Positions 25,132 through 38,000 of a stretch of 64,000 bases of DNA are shown here, one piece after another. This DNA comes from Tyto alba (taxonomy: Eukaryota > Chordata > Aves > Strigiformes > Tytonidae). Each line of letters starts with the position of its first letter. The stretch's first letter is position 1. The notes under the pieces are model-generated. The model was not told the origin of the DNA, did no database searches, and was given only the letters and a program-made list of their open reading frames with translations. Position numbers and translations under genes: made by a program. The stretch lies in NCBI RefSeq assembly GCF_018691265.1, contig NW_024881282.1, forward strand, positions 24,014,899 to 24,078,898, read 5' to 3'.

Positions 25132-27639
25132 CCCTAAATGTATGAGATCACTTACTGCAGAGCTCTTTTAACGTGTGTGAGACCTATTGGACTTTGACTA
25201 TAGGAATACAGTCTCACAAGAAATTTACCCGTAGATAAGTGAAATCACAAATAAATGCTTGAAAGCAAGAATGTTAACATAAGAAAGACTCTAGAAAGCA
25301 AAAGGCCTCCTATTTCCTGCAAAAAACACCAGGCTCATGACCACGTTAATTCTTGCCAACTCCAGTGGTCCTACGGCAAAGCCATCACTTGTAGCTTTCA
25401 GGATGTCAGTAGGAGCTACACATGCTTACCGTCTTTGAAGATTACATCTTTAAAAATATCAGATAAAAAATGTCCCTACAAGTCTGTATAATGGGTTCTT
25501 CACTGGGTTTTTCTTTATTTTTTCTTATTTAAACTGCCACAAATGAGAACTTCACCTGAGGTTCTTCAACTAGAGCTCAAATACAGAATAATGTTTGATA
25601 TGAAGTAGGACTGAAATCTACTTACTTTCCCAGAGTAGCTTGGCTATGTACTATCAAAAGAATTAACACTTGCTGCTAATTAGGCAAAGAGGAAATGTCA
25701 CTGAACAGGTTATGAAGAACATATCCTTTTTAAGCAGTCTTAGTTAAAACACTTCTAGCAGCTATGCTATAAAGGCATGGTATCAAGTAAAACAGACCCA
25801 AGAGTTATAAAAGTTATCCTACAGATCCAAATCTTACAAATCACTAGTTGCAGCCTCTTCTGGACAACTTTCCATCACCTACATTTGACTTTATTTTGCT
25901 AAAATTGCAGCAAAGAATTTACTTCAGAGAAAGAATACATGGGCAATCTGCTAAAATGTTTTGGTTCACCAACTATTTATGGTTTTATGGCATAAGCAAG
26001 TGATTACATGGAACCTTTCAAAATGTCTGGTGTAAACTGTGTGAAAAATATTGTGACAATTGGGACCCAATGAATTCAACACACTCATAAGACATCAGAA
26101 AAGCCTCTGATAATCTTATTACAGGACTACACAAAATCCCTGCAGCTAAAAATAATCAGTGGCATATTTGGGCTGTTGTCCTATCACATAACCCTGCCTT
26201 TATTACTAAGTGTAAAAACAGGAAGGGCATGATCAGCCCTTCCATTTGTTTTGACTCTTGGCTACGACAAAGCTCATCTCAAACATAAGATGTCTCCAAA
26301 CTGTTTCCCAGTAGCTCAGTTGCCCAATTTCATGTAAAGACAATAATAATGAAAATTCTGTGAGAATTAATTTAATACAGAGCAATGTTTGCTAATAATC
26401 TCATTAATCAGTCTTCGTGCTGGCATGTCTGTAAGTGTCCCACAGGGCTGTGAACATCCATCCCCCAAAGCCTGGGGAAGCCAACCACTACCTGCCCTCC
26501 CCACCAGCCCAGTCCCAGCCACGACAAGGAAAGCAGGCTCTGAGCTTGTTTTCTTAAACATTTCCTATGACAATTAAGGCATCTGGAATCTTTCCTTCCC
26601 TCCATTTAAACCTCTCTCCTTTTAAAATCACTAATTGTACTTAGCAAATTTTTTCTGGTAGAGTTCTTAAAATGAATCACAGAAACAAAATGAATTATAC
26701 CCCCAACCCTTCTGCACCCAGGCATATTCCATTAGCTAAGAGGAGAAGCTGACTTACCCTGTGTCAATTGATACATCTTCTGTATTACGTAAACAGTCAG
26801 GACGTTTTAAATATAACATTGCTAAGGGATTGTTTACAACGTTAGTGCAATTTTTTGCTTTATCCAATTAAATCCTCTGATTCTGTCAAAGCATAGAAAG
26901 CCTTTTGTTTGAGTTACTCTTAACTTTAATCTAAATTATTCTCTGGCTTGTGATCTGTGCAATCCTTGAATACAATAATGCTTTTTCAGCCACACAGTGA
27001 CATATGCGAGTGTTAGAGTTGACTCCCCGTTTCTAAACATAAATCAAAACAAACATAAACCTTCATTTGGCTGTTAGGAATTAGTTAAGCCCCCACATAA
27101 ATTCCCTGCCATTTAACATTTGCACTTATTGTCCATTACTCTTTCTAATTTAAACAGTCAGTTAAATTCATTCTATTGATGGGACTCTGTATGTTAAGCA
27201 ATGTAATAAATATAATATACTTTCAAGGAATTACGTCAGAGCTTTTTCCCATTAGCTTGTTTTATTCTGTAGCAGGCACCATTTCCCCCGCCAGCTGCAG
27301 GCTGCCTCTCTCCCCGCACCCTTTGCTTTGGTGCTGCCATCGCGACAGTCACCAGACACGGGGGGCACCACCTTTCCCACAAAAAATTTGGCTCCCTTAA
27401 ACTCCTACATAGTGAGGTCTACAGCAGTCCTGGGTATTATTGATTCATTTATGCCTCACCCTACATGTGCACTCCATGGTGGTTTTGTCTAGACTGCCTC
27501 ATACAGTAAGGTCCCATCAAAAGAGTGAAAGCCTTAGAGGGTTTCAAATAATTTTTGACCTCAAAAAAGGCAAGTACCATTCAAATTAAAAATTGAATCT
27601 TTTAAAATAAAAATCAGTGGCTAGGCCAGATAGAAATAA

Positions 27640-27656
27640 TTTTTTTTTTTTTTTTT
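27640..27656. repeat. Poly-T tract (17 T)
   Basis: Uninterrupted T run with no recognisable insertion attached. Confidence 0.95.
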
Positions 27657-30600
27657 GCTACGAATGTGTATCTATGTCCACAATATGTAACTTCTCCCTG
27701 CCCATCCTCAAAGGCATGCTCAAGGTAAAGTTCTTGTTTCCAGCTCACTCCATGTCTGAAAGGCAACATACTCTGCCTGATCCCCTCTGGTCTCTAGGCA
27801 AGTCATCTTTCCCTAGGAAGCCTGTGTCTTTATCTGATCCTCAGCACAATATTTTGGCCCCTCTGCACAAGCCAGAGATCCTGAGCTTCTTACTGCAATT
27901 CTGTCCCGCTCCATCTTTTGGGCTTTGAAACCTTCTCTCCTAGAGCAGGAGGGACACAGATCAAAAGAAAAGACCCCCAGCCTGGAGAAGATGCCTCCCC
28001 TACCAGCCATCCCACAGGAACGTAGGTCAATTAGTTGTTCCTCAAACCTGCTTCATGGCAGCTTAGAAAGGTTATGGATCCAAATAAGGTTGAAAGAAAA
28101 ATCACTGACATTTAGTTCTTCCCTAGAACAGAGACATGATTACTGAAATTAAATACAGTTAGTACTGAAGTTGTGAACTAGACATCTGTAACAGCCATGA
28201 AGCTGAAAAAGTCCATTTATCAGAGCGACTGCTTTGGCTTCCTGAGAGTCCAAGTGGGACAGAGCACACCCTTCACTTTGAGACAGGCCAGGATTTCCCG
28301 TAAAACTTACCTCACCACAGAGCAGCCCACAAATTTTTTCTTTCATTTACATGATCAAAGACCTCCCACTTGTTATTTAAATCTCCACTGCAAGGCCTGA
28401 TTTAATTCCATTTTTAATGTTTTTAACTTTATGCTGATACTTTCTTAATTCCTGGGTGCACTTCTTGGTATTCACAGGCTCACTTTATATTCTATTCTTT
28501 TTGAGGTGAATATTCACCTGATTCCATAATATCCACCTACAGTCAACAACTGCAGCTCTGTTCTTCTCAGCATTTAATCCTTCCTTGAGACGCATGTTCC
28601 AAATTTAATTTGTATTTTTCACCTGAAGAAATGTCAAGTTCTCTCCGCATTCAAGACTTCGAGCCTATCTGCACACTTAGCTGAATGAGGCAGGTCCTTT
28701 CTTTTCTCAGGACGTTGTCCTCTGGTCCAGTCTGGAAGAATGAGAGGCATTTACAACATGTCAGGTTACTAAATTACAGACAAAAAAAGAGCTCAGTATT
28801 TAGCCTGCTTATGAATGAGTGAGTAGCAAAGGAGAAGGGTAGGAAAAAACTGGGGCACAGGAGTTGTTCTTTGTCTCTTTGCTGATTGATCTCCATGGAT
28901 TGGGTTATTTCACTTAGAGCAGAATAGGTGGGAGTGAGGGAGTGTCAGAGGCATGCCAAGTAGATCATCTAAACTTCTTAACACTGTAGTTTCCCTACAT
29001 AATGGAGTAGATACGATAAAATTAACTGGGGCTTCCAGGACAGCTGGAAACTCAATGAATTGTGAGATCTATAATTGAGGCTGCTATAGGGGAAATTGTC
29101 CAGGACTCTATGAATGAGCTGGAACAAGTTTCTCACCTTCCCATCCACAGAAAGTCAGAATGAAGGACAGTGTTCCCCCGAGTTCAGACATGCATCCAAA
29201 ATAAGCATGAGCTGAGGGAGTCCCTCATTCTTCCCCCCACTATCCCTGTCCTTCAGGGCTGGCTGGGTGAAAACTGCTCTGGATGTAAAATGCCTTTTGA
29301 GAAGATCATCTGTCTGCCCCCGTCTAGCAGGTCACTTTTCTGTGCTCTGCGTGTGGATCAGGGCATAACTTCACCTAATGACCGCTCCCTAGGTTTCCTC
29401 CCATTCATCTCCAAGCTAATGTATTCATAGCTAAGACTGTGCTGTCTACAGTTGTCTACCAAATTTCCCCCAAAGCCACCCAGTGTTCTCCCTGAGTACC
29501 TCTCAACCATATCATTAAACTAGTCCTGTGCTCATCTTTGAACCAGCAGTTTCTCCGCTGCCTGTTATTCCCCTGCCATCCTCTTGCTCTGCTGGTTGCC
29601 TCCCAGGGTGTCCTTTGGAGGTCCAGCCCTCCCTGAAGGCTGGTGGCTGCCTCTGTTGGCACAGCCATTCTAAGGATCCTCATTAGTAACACAGCTTCAA
29701 CGGCCGTTTCTATGATTACTTACATAGTTAAATGTATTTTCCAGGTGCCTGTTGAAAATAAAGCTCTGGTCCTCCTTTCTGACACTACTCACAGGGGTTT
29801 AGTGCTCAGCTCAGACTCCTTTCTAACCTCCTCTCTCGGCTACTTTAGGTAAAAGCACCGTCTTGACTTTTGCTCAGGTTGAAACTGAGTGTGCATCTGC
29901 GGTGCTGTCTTGCAGTGCTCTTGCTCAGAACTTGACAAATTTGTTTTGCCATTTTCATAGCCACAAAGAATGCTGCTCCTAAAAATAATTTCTAAGCATA
30001 CCATTTTAACCATGCCAAGTCTTCCTGAACATGTGCTTACTACAAAGATCACTTTGCCTATTACATCCAGTGACTTCAAGCCTCTTTAGGATTCACCTGT
30101 ACAGACAATGTAACATTTACTGACAGTCACCTATGTAAGTCTTATTTTATTTTGAATGAACTAGTAAAAAAAATGGCAATTTTAATCTAGTTAAACATCA
30201 TCTAGCAGATAATAAAACCAGTGCCATCAAACTTAATCTCTCCTTTCAAAGAAATCTTTTATATGGGCTTAAATAAATTTGATATTATCTGGGTAAGATC
30301 AACAGCTTCTTTTTCTAATTGTAGCTTTCATCTATCACTTATTTTCAGTAAAACAATATGATAAACCAAAGGAAATCAGAAGATTGAGAGGACTTAACTT
30401 TTACTGCTGTGAGTGGAAAGAATATTTGTTCATGCTGTTTCTTTCAGGTGTGCTAGCCAAAAGGTTTCTTCATAGGTACCTTTCTCATGTGCACAGCCAG
30501 TTGCCAGACTTGTCTGCAGGGTGGGCTGAAGAATGGCAAAGCAGGAGAGGACACACCCAACCAGACAAGAGGCACAGTGAAGTGTCCAGCACAGACATGA

Positions 30601-32720
30601 ATGCTCCTGCCCCCAGTACACCACTAATGGGCATGATCTTGCTAAGATGCCTCCTCTAAGCAAGGAATAACTTGAATGATGGGGTGAGCCCTTGTTTTCC
30701 TCTCATGTGGGACACTGCTGGTTCAGCTTTGTGCTAAACTAGCAAATAGTGACAGAAGGTGCGGTCAGATTCGTCAACAGGTGAAAATGGTGCAATGTAT
30801 CTGCCTGCTCAGACTCTGTTCATATGTGCTTAAAAGGAAAGACTGAAATAACTCAGACCTGTCAAAAATGTGGAGATATGTCTGCAAACCTCACTGGCTT
30901 TAACACCTTCTGAAGTACAGACCCAGCTTTCTTTCAGAGTAACCCCAGAAAGTGACAAAATAAACTATGAAGAACAATTTTCTTTCCATAAGGCCAGCTC
31001 AGGATGTGAGGCCCAATGCCCCCAAAATAATGCATGCAAAATCCATTTTCCTCCTGAGCTGAGGGCTGCTCACCCCGGGGGGGAGAGGAAGGACTGTGCG
31101 GGGAGACTTCTAGCTGGAGATTAATGAAACAGTTGCCTAATCACTGAATTGAGTAAAACTGCCCCAAACCCTCCTGTGCAGAAAGAAAAAAGAACATGTG
31201 TTGCATTTATAAAGCTACCTAAAGATAAAAAATGTTGCTGTAAAAATTGATGACTGAAGGCACCACAGAGGTGAGGTATCCTCTATTTATCAGAATACCA
31301 CATGGAAGCCTCCTGCTACCACTGTGCAAATGAAAAGTTTTATATTTCTTATTTGGTGTTACAGCTTTCCTCAGTGCCTATTATTTCTTGAATGTCAGCA
31401 ATTTCTTTCCATTCTCTTAATAGATTTTTTTTTTCCTGAAGTCAAATTGGGAAAACAGCTACTATTACCTCAAAATGGACTCCATTTAGGGATTAGTAAT
31501 TTTAATTTGTTTTGCTTTCTTATGATATATTTGTATATAAGCATCTGACTAAATAACGTTAAACCTTTGATTTAGGTTTTCGTTTAATCTATACATTATA
31601 GACTGCAGAAATACAAGATAAGACTGTTGTAAATGTAAAAATTGTAATATAAAGTGATATTCACTACCTTGTGAAAGTGAAATAGTACTCATGCAGTGAA
31701 AGAATATCTTAACTTTTCCCACCTTCACCCTTTTTAAGGAATTAAATTGCAGTAGGAGAGTCTTACCTAATATAGGAAAATATCTAGTGGAAACTGGCAA
31801 GCGCTTTAGGACTCTGTAAACTTCTGGATGAAGACAGAACCACCAAGCAAGGAAGTGCCTCACTTCACATCTTCAGGTTGACAAAACAACATACCTTAGT
31901 AGTCTGAAACTCTTTCAGCAGATGAGAAGAAGAGGTTGGCATTGTCTGTAGAACATTCCAAAAGAAGCAATCCATACAGCACCTTGTGTTACCATGCCGT
32001 AGGCAGAAGTCATCTACAGCAAATGCTCACTTTCACTTTCCTTTAGCTGGTACCTGACACCAAAGTTAATAGCCTTATTTTATTTTCAAATAGTCCAGAC
32101 GTAGATAGTTTGTCATCTTCAAAAAAGTCTACCAAGCAATGGATAATTCCCTCTTCAATTTCGTGGTAACAAACAAGTATTACAAAAGCGCTGATGTTGC
32201 TGTGTTTGAGGCATTAGTGTCTATGAAGACAAAACCACCCTTTTCAAACGAGTCTTTTCTTTTTCTCTCTTGAAAGATGAGCCTATTTATTGTAGAGAAT
32301 CTATCTTCATAAGGAAAAAAAACTTTGCATATTTTACCTACAGCTGCTGAAAGACAGAACTATTTAATTTGCTGTCAGAGTTGAGTGAATTATCATGGCT
32401 AATTCTTTGCCACACTAATTGACTTTTGCAGCATCCCCTTTGTCACTTCATGCATGCAGACTCCAAGTGAAAAAAGCTCATAGATGCAAGGATGGCAATG
32501 CTTTTCTGATCTGTTTGTTTTGAACGATCTCTTATGCCTGTGAGTCACCCAGAAACAAGTGAAAAACATTTTCCGCATAAACTACAGTAAGTCTCAGGGT
32601 AATCATCATTATGCTTATTGATACTTATCAAATCAAATCCATGCTCCTTTAAAATCCGATTGCTTCTCTTTTGAGGTGTATTTTACCTTGGTCATGTAGC
32701 CATTGTCATAATCCATCTGA

Positions 32721-33712
32721 GGATCATTAAATCATTCAAGTTTGGAAGGGATTTCAGAAGGTCTCATGTTCAAAGCAGTTCCAACAAGGGCCCAGAACTG
32801 GAGTATCTATTCTAGATACTGTTTACTGGGTGCTCAGTAAAGGGCATTTACTCAGCCTCGTTACTTACCCCAGTCTCTGGCTCTGTTCCCATCGACACAG
32901 TCCTGGAAGCTGTTAGCCCTCATCCCTGACAAGGCACGTTGGTGGCTCATGGTTGGCCCACTAGTCAGTCCCCAGCCTGCACCAGTCTTGGGGGCCACTT
33001 CTTCTCCAGCACTTTGCATATGTCCTTGTTGAATTTCACGAGGTTCCTGTTGATCCATTCCTCCAGCCTGTCTACAATCTCTGGATAACAGCCCTGCCCC
33101 CCAGCATATCAATGGGCCCACCCAATTTCATGTCGTCTACTGACATGATGAGGGGGTATCCTGTCTCCTCCAGGTCATCAATAAAGACATTAAACCGGAC
33201 AGATCCCAGGATAGACTCCTGGGGAATTGTAACCATCCTCCCCGTAGAGTGTGTTGACACACTAGTCATTACTTAAGGTTTTCATCCATCTAGTTGTCCA
33301 CCAGAGTGCAGTGCCTCACTGAATACAAGGATACTACAGGAGATGGCATTGAAGGCCTTGCTAAGGTCAGCAGAAATGACAGCTACTGGTCTCCCCTTGT
33401 CCACAAATTGAGTCTTTTCATCACAGAAGACAAACAGGTGGGTCAGACGTGATTTACCCACAGCAAATCTACACCTACTGTCCCCAGATTCTCCTTCTCC
33501 TTCATGTGCCCAAGCACAGTTTTTCAGAGGACATAGTCCATTATTTTCCCAGGAAACAGGTGAGGCTGATCAGTCTGTAGCTCCCTGGGTTGTCCTTCTT
33601 GCCCTTTTATAAAGGTAGGTGAAAAGTTTGTCTTTTGACAGTTACCGCAGTCTTGCCACAAATCCTACAACCTTCCTGAGATGTTGGAGAGCGGCTTTGC
33701 AAAGACATCCAG
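32721..33712 (-). mobile_element. Decayed CR1 LINE with RT fragments
   Basis: Minus strand. 33270-33712 encodes the early reverse transcriptase region in broken frames. 33072-33269 covers the part where CR1 has the polymerase motif: here it reads S-V-D-D followed by M-K-L-G-G (about 33131-33145), so both aspartates survive although the flanking residues changed. 32990-33070 continues with D-R-L-E-E-W. The rest of the RT C-terminus is missing. A tail-like piece at 32721-32800 (AATCATTCAAGTTTGGAAGG) follows, so an internal deletion of several hundred bases, or two separate fragments, must be assumed. Non-functional. Subfamily differs from the 55-kb copy. Confidence 0.82.
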
Positions 33713-33756
33713 ACTGTCCCTGTGTGAGAGTCGACTTGTAACTCCGCAAAACAGGG

Positions 33757-33810
33757 GCTAAGAAAAACAGCCTGAGAAAAACAGGGACTGAGAAAAACAG
33801 CCTGAGAAAG
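33757..33810. repeat. 30-bp U3 direct repeat
   Basis: AGAAAAACAGCCTGAG occurs at 33761-33776 and again at 33791-33806, within a 30-base unit repeated about twice. Short U3 repeats are often enhancer repeats in retroviral LTRs. That role is only an inference here. Confidence 0.75.
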
Positions 33811-34206
33811 GGATAAGGGATGGAGGGGAGCTGAGGCCCTCTGAGCCGAGGAATGCCTCAAACACCCGTAAGTAACAAAACTATAGTCACGGGGTGAATA
33901 ATGTGGGGCCTGGAGCTGATAAGGCGGCCTGGTTAGCACAGGATGCAGCTGGAAGAGGGAGTCTTGTGAAGGCAGGACAGCTCTGCTCTGGTGCATCTTG
34001 TAAAGTTCCAGGGACCATCTGTCTGGCGAATGACCTTTGCTTCATTAGCCACAAAATGCATATTAAAGTTGCCACCCCTGACTGTGCTCACAAAAAATGA
34101 ATAAGATCATGCTAATTATATCATCCCATGAAGCAGCTTACCCTTCCCCATACATGTGATACATAGGTATGTGGGTTAACCTAGGGGACGGGCCCAGGAA
34201 AGTGTG

Positions 34207-34214
34207 TATAAATT
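34207..34214 (+). promoter_or_regulatory. TATA box of second-type LTR
   Basis: TATAAATT lies about 290 bases before an AATAAA and about 490 bases after the proposed LTR start, as expected for the U3/R promoter. Confidence 0.6.
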
Positions 34215-34494
34215 GAGGGGGGACAAGGAAGGCAAGCAAGTGAGCAAGCAATAGATAGAAAGAATCAATCAAGCAAGGAAGACGGACGCATCCCTGACAA
34301 ACTGGGCTGGAACCAACGCAGGACCCCAGACCAGTGATCTCTATTTCTCTATTCTCTCTCCTTAGCTCTCGTCTTTCTTTTTCCTCTTTTCCCTTCTTAC
34401 CATTAAGTAATGCAAGGCATACTGTAGCGCCTGGCATAATTTGTTATATATTTATCCATTTATCATGTACCCAGATAGTACATTGTGTGAAATT

Positions 34495-34500
34495 AATAAA
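34495..34500 (+). terminator. Polyadenylation signal of second-type LTR
   Basis: AATAAA followed at once by the GT-rich TGTCTGTGCATG, the usual arrangement for cleavage at the R/U5 border. Confidence 0.6.
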
Positions 34501-35024
34501 TGTCTGTGCATGCCCTTTGAGACTTGTCTCACCATTGCCCACTCCACTGAGGATTTTTGAATCTAAGTCACTTGTCTTCCTCGTCTGAGTGGGATGTGAC
34601 ACCCTGTTCCTGACATTTCCACCAGAAATGGTCTCAATGCTAAGTAAGTGACACACACTTTATTCAGCAAGTCATACTGAGCAATGGCTGTCTTCAATAT
34701 AGGGTTAGATGAAATCTGTATATGCTTAGTATCCTTTTTCTGAGCACTCTCATAATATCCTCCTGAAAGGGTCCTGCCCTCAGAAGACTCGTGTGCAGTC
34801 TCCTTCAACAAGACCACGACGGACACACTACTTAGACCACTGACTGATGTAAGGTTGGGATGGAAGTTAGGGGGCTCATAACTGTCATGCTGAGGAAGAG
34901 CTTTCTTCTCCGTTAATGGAAGAGGCTGTGAGCACCAAGTACTCCAGCAGAGCCAGGACCAGCCCCAGGGGCAGTTGCAACCAGTGCCCGGGAGCTCCTG
35001 GTAGGTTGGGTCCCCAGGACATAT

Positions 35025-35063
35025 GGACATATGGACACAGATGTGCTCTGTGTCCATATGTCC
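35025..35063. repeat. Perfect 17-bp inverted repeat with 5-base loop
   Basis: The left arm, starting GGACATATGGACACAG, and the right arm, ending CTGTGTCCATATGTCC, are exact reverse complements, separated by TGTGC. The left arm is preceded by a partial copy of itself (GGACAT). It could form a cruciform or an RNA hairpin. Confidence 0.95.
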
Positions 35064-38000
35064 CTATTTAAGTTCATGGGGAATTTATCCATCTCATTAA
35101 AAATATACATCAAGACATACCTTGCAGAGCTACAGTTACGGGTGAGTGACTTCTGTTTCTACCATGATATTAAGAATACCCTTGGAGAGGGGAGGGAGAA
35201 GACCAGGAGCTAGCCCCAGGTTTGAATGTCTGTGTGTACTGCTGGGAGGTCAGAGTGAGGCAGCCAGGTCCATGCGTGTCTGCTTTATTCCTCCCGGGGA
35301 TACTGAGAATGGAGGTTTATTTACAGCTGCTAGGCTATTCTCTGGAGTAGAAGCTGGCATGCCCTGTATACCTCAACAGAGAATTATATCCCGTCTTGCT
35401 ACTATGTGATGTACTGAAATCTCATAGCTGTAAATCTACAGATGCCTTTGCACGTACAGATTTTTCTTTCATCATGAAAGAGAGTGGCAGGCATTCTCTC
35501 TCTAGGGCTGGGTGGGTAATGCAGTTTAATGGTGATTCACAACCTGGGGGAGTAGTAATGCAACTGAAACACCACAAATGTAAGACTTCTTGGCTGAAAA
35601 AGCACTGAAAAGAAACACAGATGAGAGGTCTTTTGGCTGGGAGAATATTTTCTTATGGGAGCAGATATTTCTCTAGCTGCAGTTGCCAGAGATGTTCTTT
35701 ATTACATGACCATGCCAAAAAAATTGCTATCATAGTTAGACAGCTGTCATAGTGCTCAAATTCTGGATGTGAGAGTATAGCGTGACTTTTATTCTCAGCT
35801 GTGCAAAATGGCTGGGTAACATTCTGCAGTAGTACAGTATATAAATAATTCAGATGCTCAGAGAGTTTTATAAATAAAAATAGAAATTATTTAACATCAC
35901 TTTTTAATTTGAAGTAAAACCAGCTACCCACTTTTAAAATTCTTGGCTCTAATTTAGTACATATTTTTCCCTTGTCTCGCTTTCTTCATAAATGACAAAT
36001 ACAGGATTTTTCCTCCAGGGGATATTGTGTTTGTACTGACATTGATAAAACCATTTTTTTTTTAATAATTTTTAATTAAGTCAGCAGAATATATCCTTCT
36101 GTCTTCTTTATTGCTTCAACTTCCTCCAGCATTCACTGTACGATATTAGAGGAAGAAAAATAATTCTGTGGTAGAAATATCGGATTGTTATCAGAAGATT
36201 TCCATCCTTTTTGTACTTTTTGCAGTTTTCATTACACTTCAGAAATGCAGATAATGTGCATTTGCCAATGTCACAAGGTAGTTTGAGTTCTGATTTTCTT
36301 TACCTAGATTTTTAGATCCTTAAATAGTGGGCACTTTATTCAGATAAAGTACTGCTTCCCATCAATTTTTGTAGGGTGCCAGTCTGATGGTACTCCTCTT
36401 TGATTTACCAAGTCATTAAACGCTGCAAGATGCTAGCTGCTGTTAACAATCATGCTCACATGGCTCTACCAAAAGTGGTTCAAATGGTTATTATCACCTG
36501 GAGGCCATTTCCTCCAGCGCTGAAAACATCAAAACTGATTGTGTGAGCACTCCAGGCTGCTCCACAGCAAAGTAACTGTAAATTAACACAAATTGTCTTC
36601 AGCCTCAGAGGTCAGGAAACATTGAGATAAGGTGAATACTGACAAAAGGCAAGCTAAATTATACCCTGCAATTACCTTACATTTTCTTACATTGAATAGA
36701 AAGCACTTAAATCATATGAATTGAAAGAGAAAAATAAAAGATACAGGGTTGCCAGTAAGGGGAGAAGTGGGTCACCAGTTTGAAAACACTCTAGGCATGG
36801 TCCCTACCTAAATGCTTAAACTGACTTAGTTTTCAGTGGGATAGTTCTGGAGTATGATGGCAAAGGCAGGGTGGGTGGTCAGAAGCTATGGAAAGAGAAA
36901 TCTGAGGAAGGAATAAAAATCAGCTTGATGAAGCGGGACATAATCCCAGCTCGTGGAATGAACTGGCTTCAGAAATCGTGGGTCTGATTGCAAAAAATTT
37001 TCAAATAAAGCTCTTGAGCTGTGAGAGGTGATTGAGAGAGTGAGCCAGGCAATTGAAAGCGCAGCTTAATATTCATGCTAGTTTTTAAGTGGCTGCGGAC
37101 ATTATTTGCAGACTGCCAGTTTGTATTGCTCAGCCGCGCTGAAGGCGAGCCCGCACGCCTGTCACGCGTGTCCCTGCCTCTGCACAGGCTCAGCAAAGGG
37201 TTGTTGGGGGCCCAGGGTGTCCTGAGTGCAGGGGGCCCCCGTGGAAGTTCTGCCGTTATCTCAAAGGACGTACTGGCACGAAGCGATAGGCCACGGAGCA
37301 TATGGCAACTGTGATGCCACAGAGCAGATTGGATTTGTCACTAGAGAAAAAAGCAATGAGGAGAAAATGAGGACAGCTGCTGAATCTACTTACTAGATTC
37401 AGCACAGAAAAACACACCAACAAATGCCTTTTATGCTGTTAATAATGTTCCACTCTATAAGCTTTTACAATTCTATTGCGAAAACATCAAATATCAATTT
37501 GTTTGTATAATGCACTCACTGAGGTACATCATATATTTCCTGAGCAGTTGAGGCTTATCATGCTGCAGCCTGCAAGCTCGCTTCGTGCCAGTGTGTAACT
37601 GGTGGCAGGAAGGTTTTCCTGTCAGATCCTCAGCCCAGTCTGTAGGATGTCTTGAAGCAGGAATAACCCCCTGCACGTCTGCATCATCTTATTTGCACGC
37701 ATAAATCCAGTCTGATGCCTGTCTGAATGACTCAGAAATAGCTCAGAAAAATCCTATTTCTGCATCAAACTGTGTTAGTTATTCCCCTAAGCCTGAGACG
37801 CTCCTCCCCTCCTCCTCCTTGTACTTTTTCAAATCTGGAAATTGTCATCTTGGTTGCAAAGGGAATTTTCTGGTTTGCACATCCTTGCCCTGAAGGTGAA
37901 AACCGATATGTGTTCAGTTTGTGCTCTAATAAGTGTGCTCATATCTTCTCTTTGCATTACATGCACATGTCCTCTGCAGGCTCTTTTTAGTAATCCATAA

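Larger units (their letters stand above)
22053..32720. other. 10.7-kb stretch without recognised genes or elements
   Basis: I find no defensible exon, RNA gene or transposon here. The longest frame is 23122-23721 (plus, 199 codons), without a known domain and in a GC-richer patch where long chance frames are expected. The segments 26330-26420 and 26860-27200 are AT-rich and TAAT-rich and could be conserved non-coding sequence, but this cannot be judged from one genome. Poly-T runs are listed separately. Confidence 0.5.
33721..34615 (+). mobile_element. Probable solo LTR of a second ERV type
   Basis: Begins TGTGTGAGAGTCGAC directly beyond CR1 sequence and ends CCCTGTTCCTGACA, giving TG...CA ends. 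It has TATAAATT at 34207-34214 and AATAAA at 34495-34500, followed by TGTCTGTG and then about 115 bases of U5-like sequence. That is a standard U3-R-U5 layout with a much shorter R (about 290 bases from TATA to polyA signal) than the main family, to which it has no similarity by eye. The flanks TGTCCC and TTTCCA agree at only 4 of 6 positions, so the target-site duplication is uncertain. It appears inserted at the edge of the older CR1. Confidence 0.65.

Noticed and set aside
33607..33996. 129-codon minus-strand frame spanning CR1 and the neighbouring LTR
   Set aside because: It crosses an element boundary and its repeated Ser-Leu-Ser-Gln-Ala-Val-Phe-Leu segment is just the 30-bp U3 repeat.
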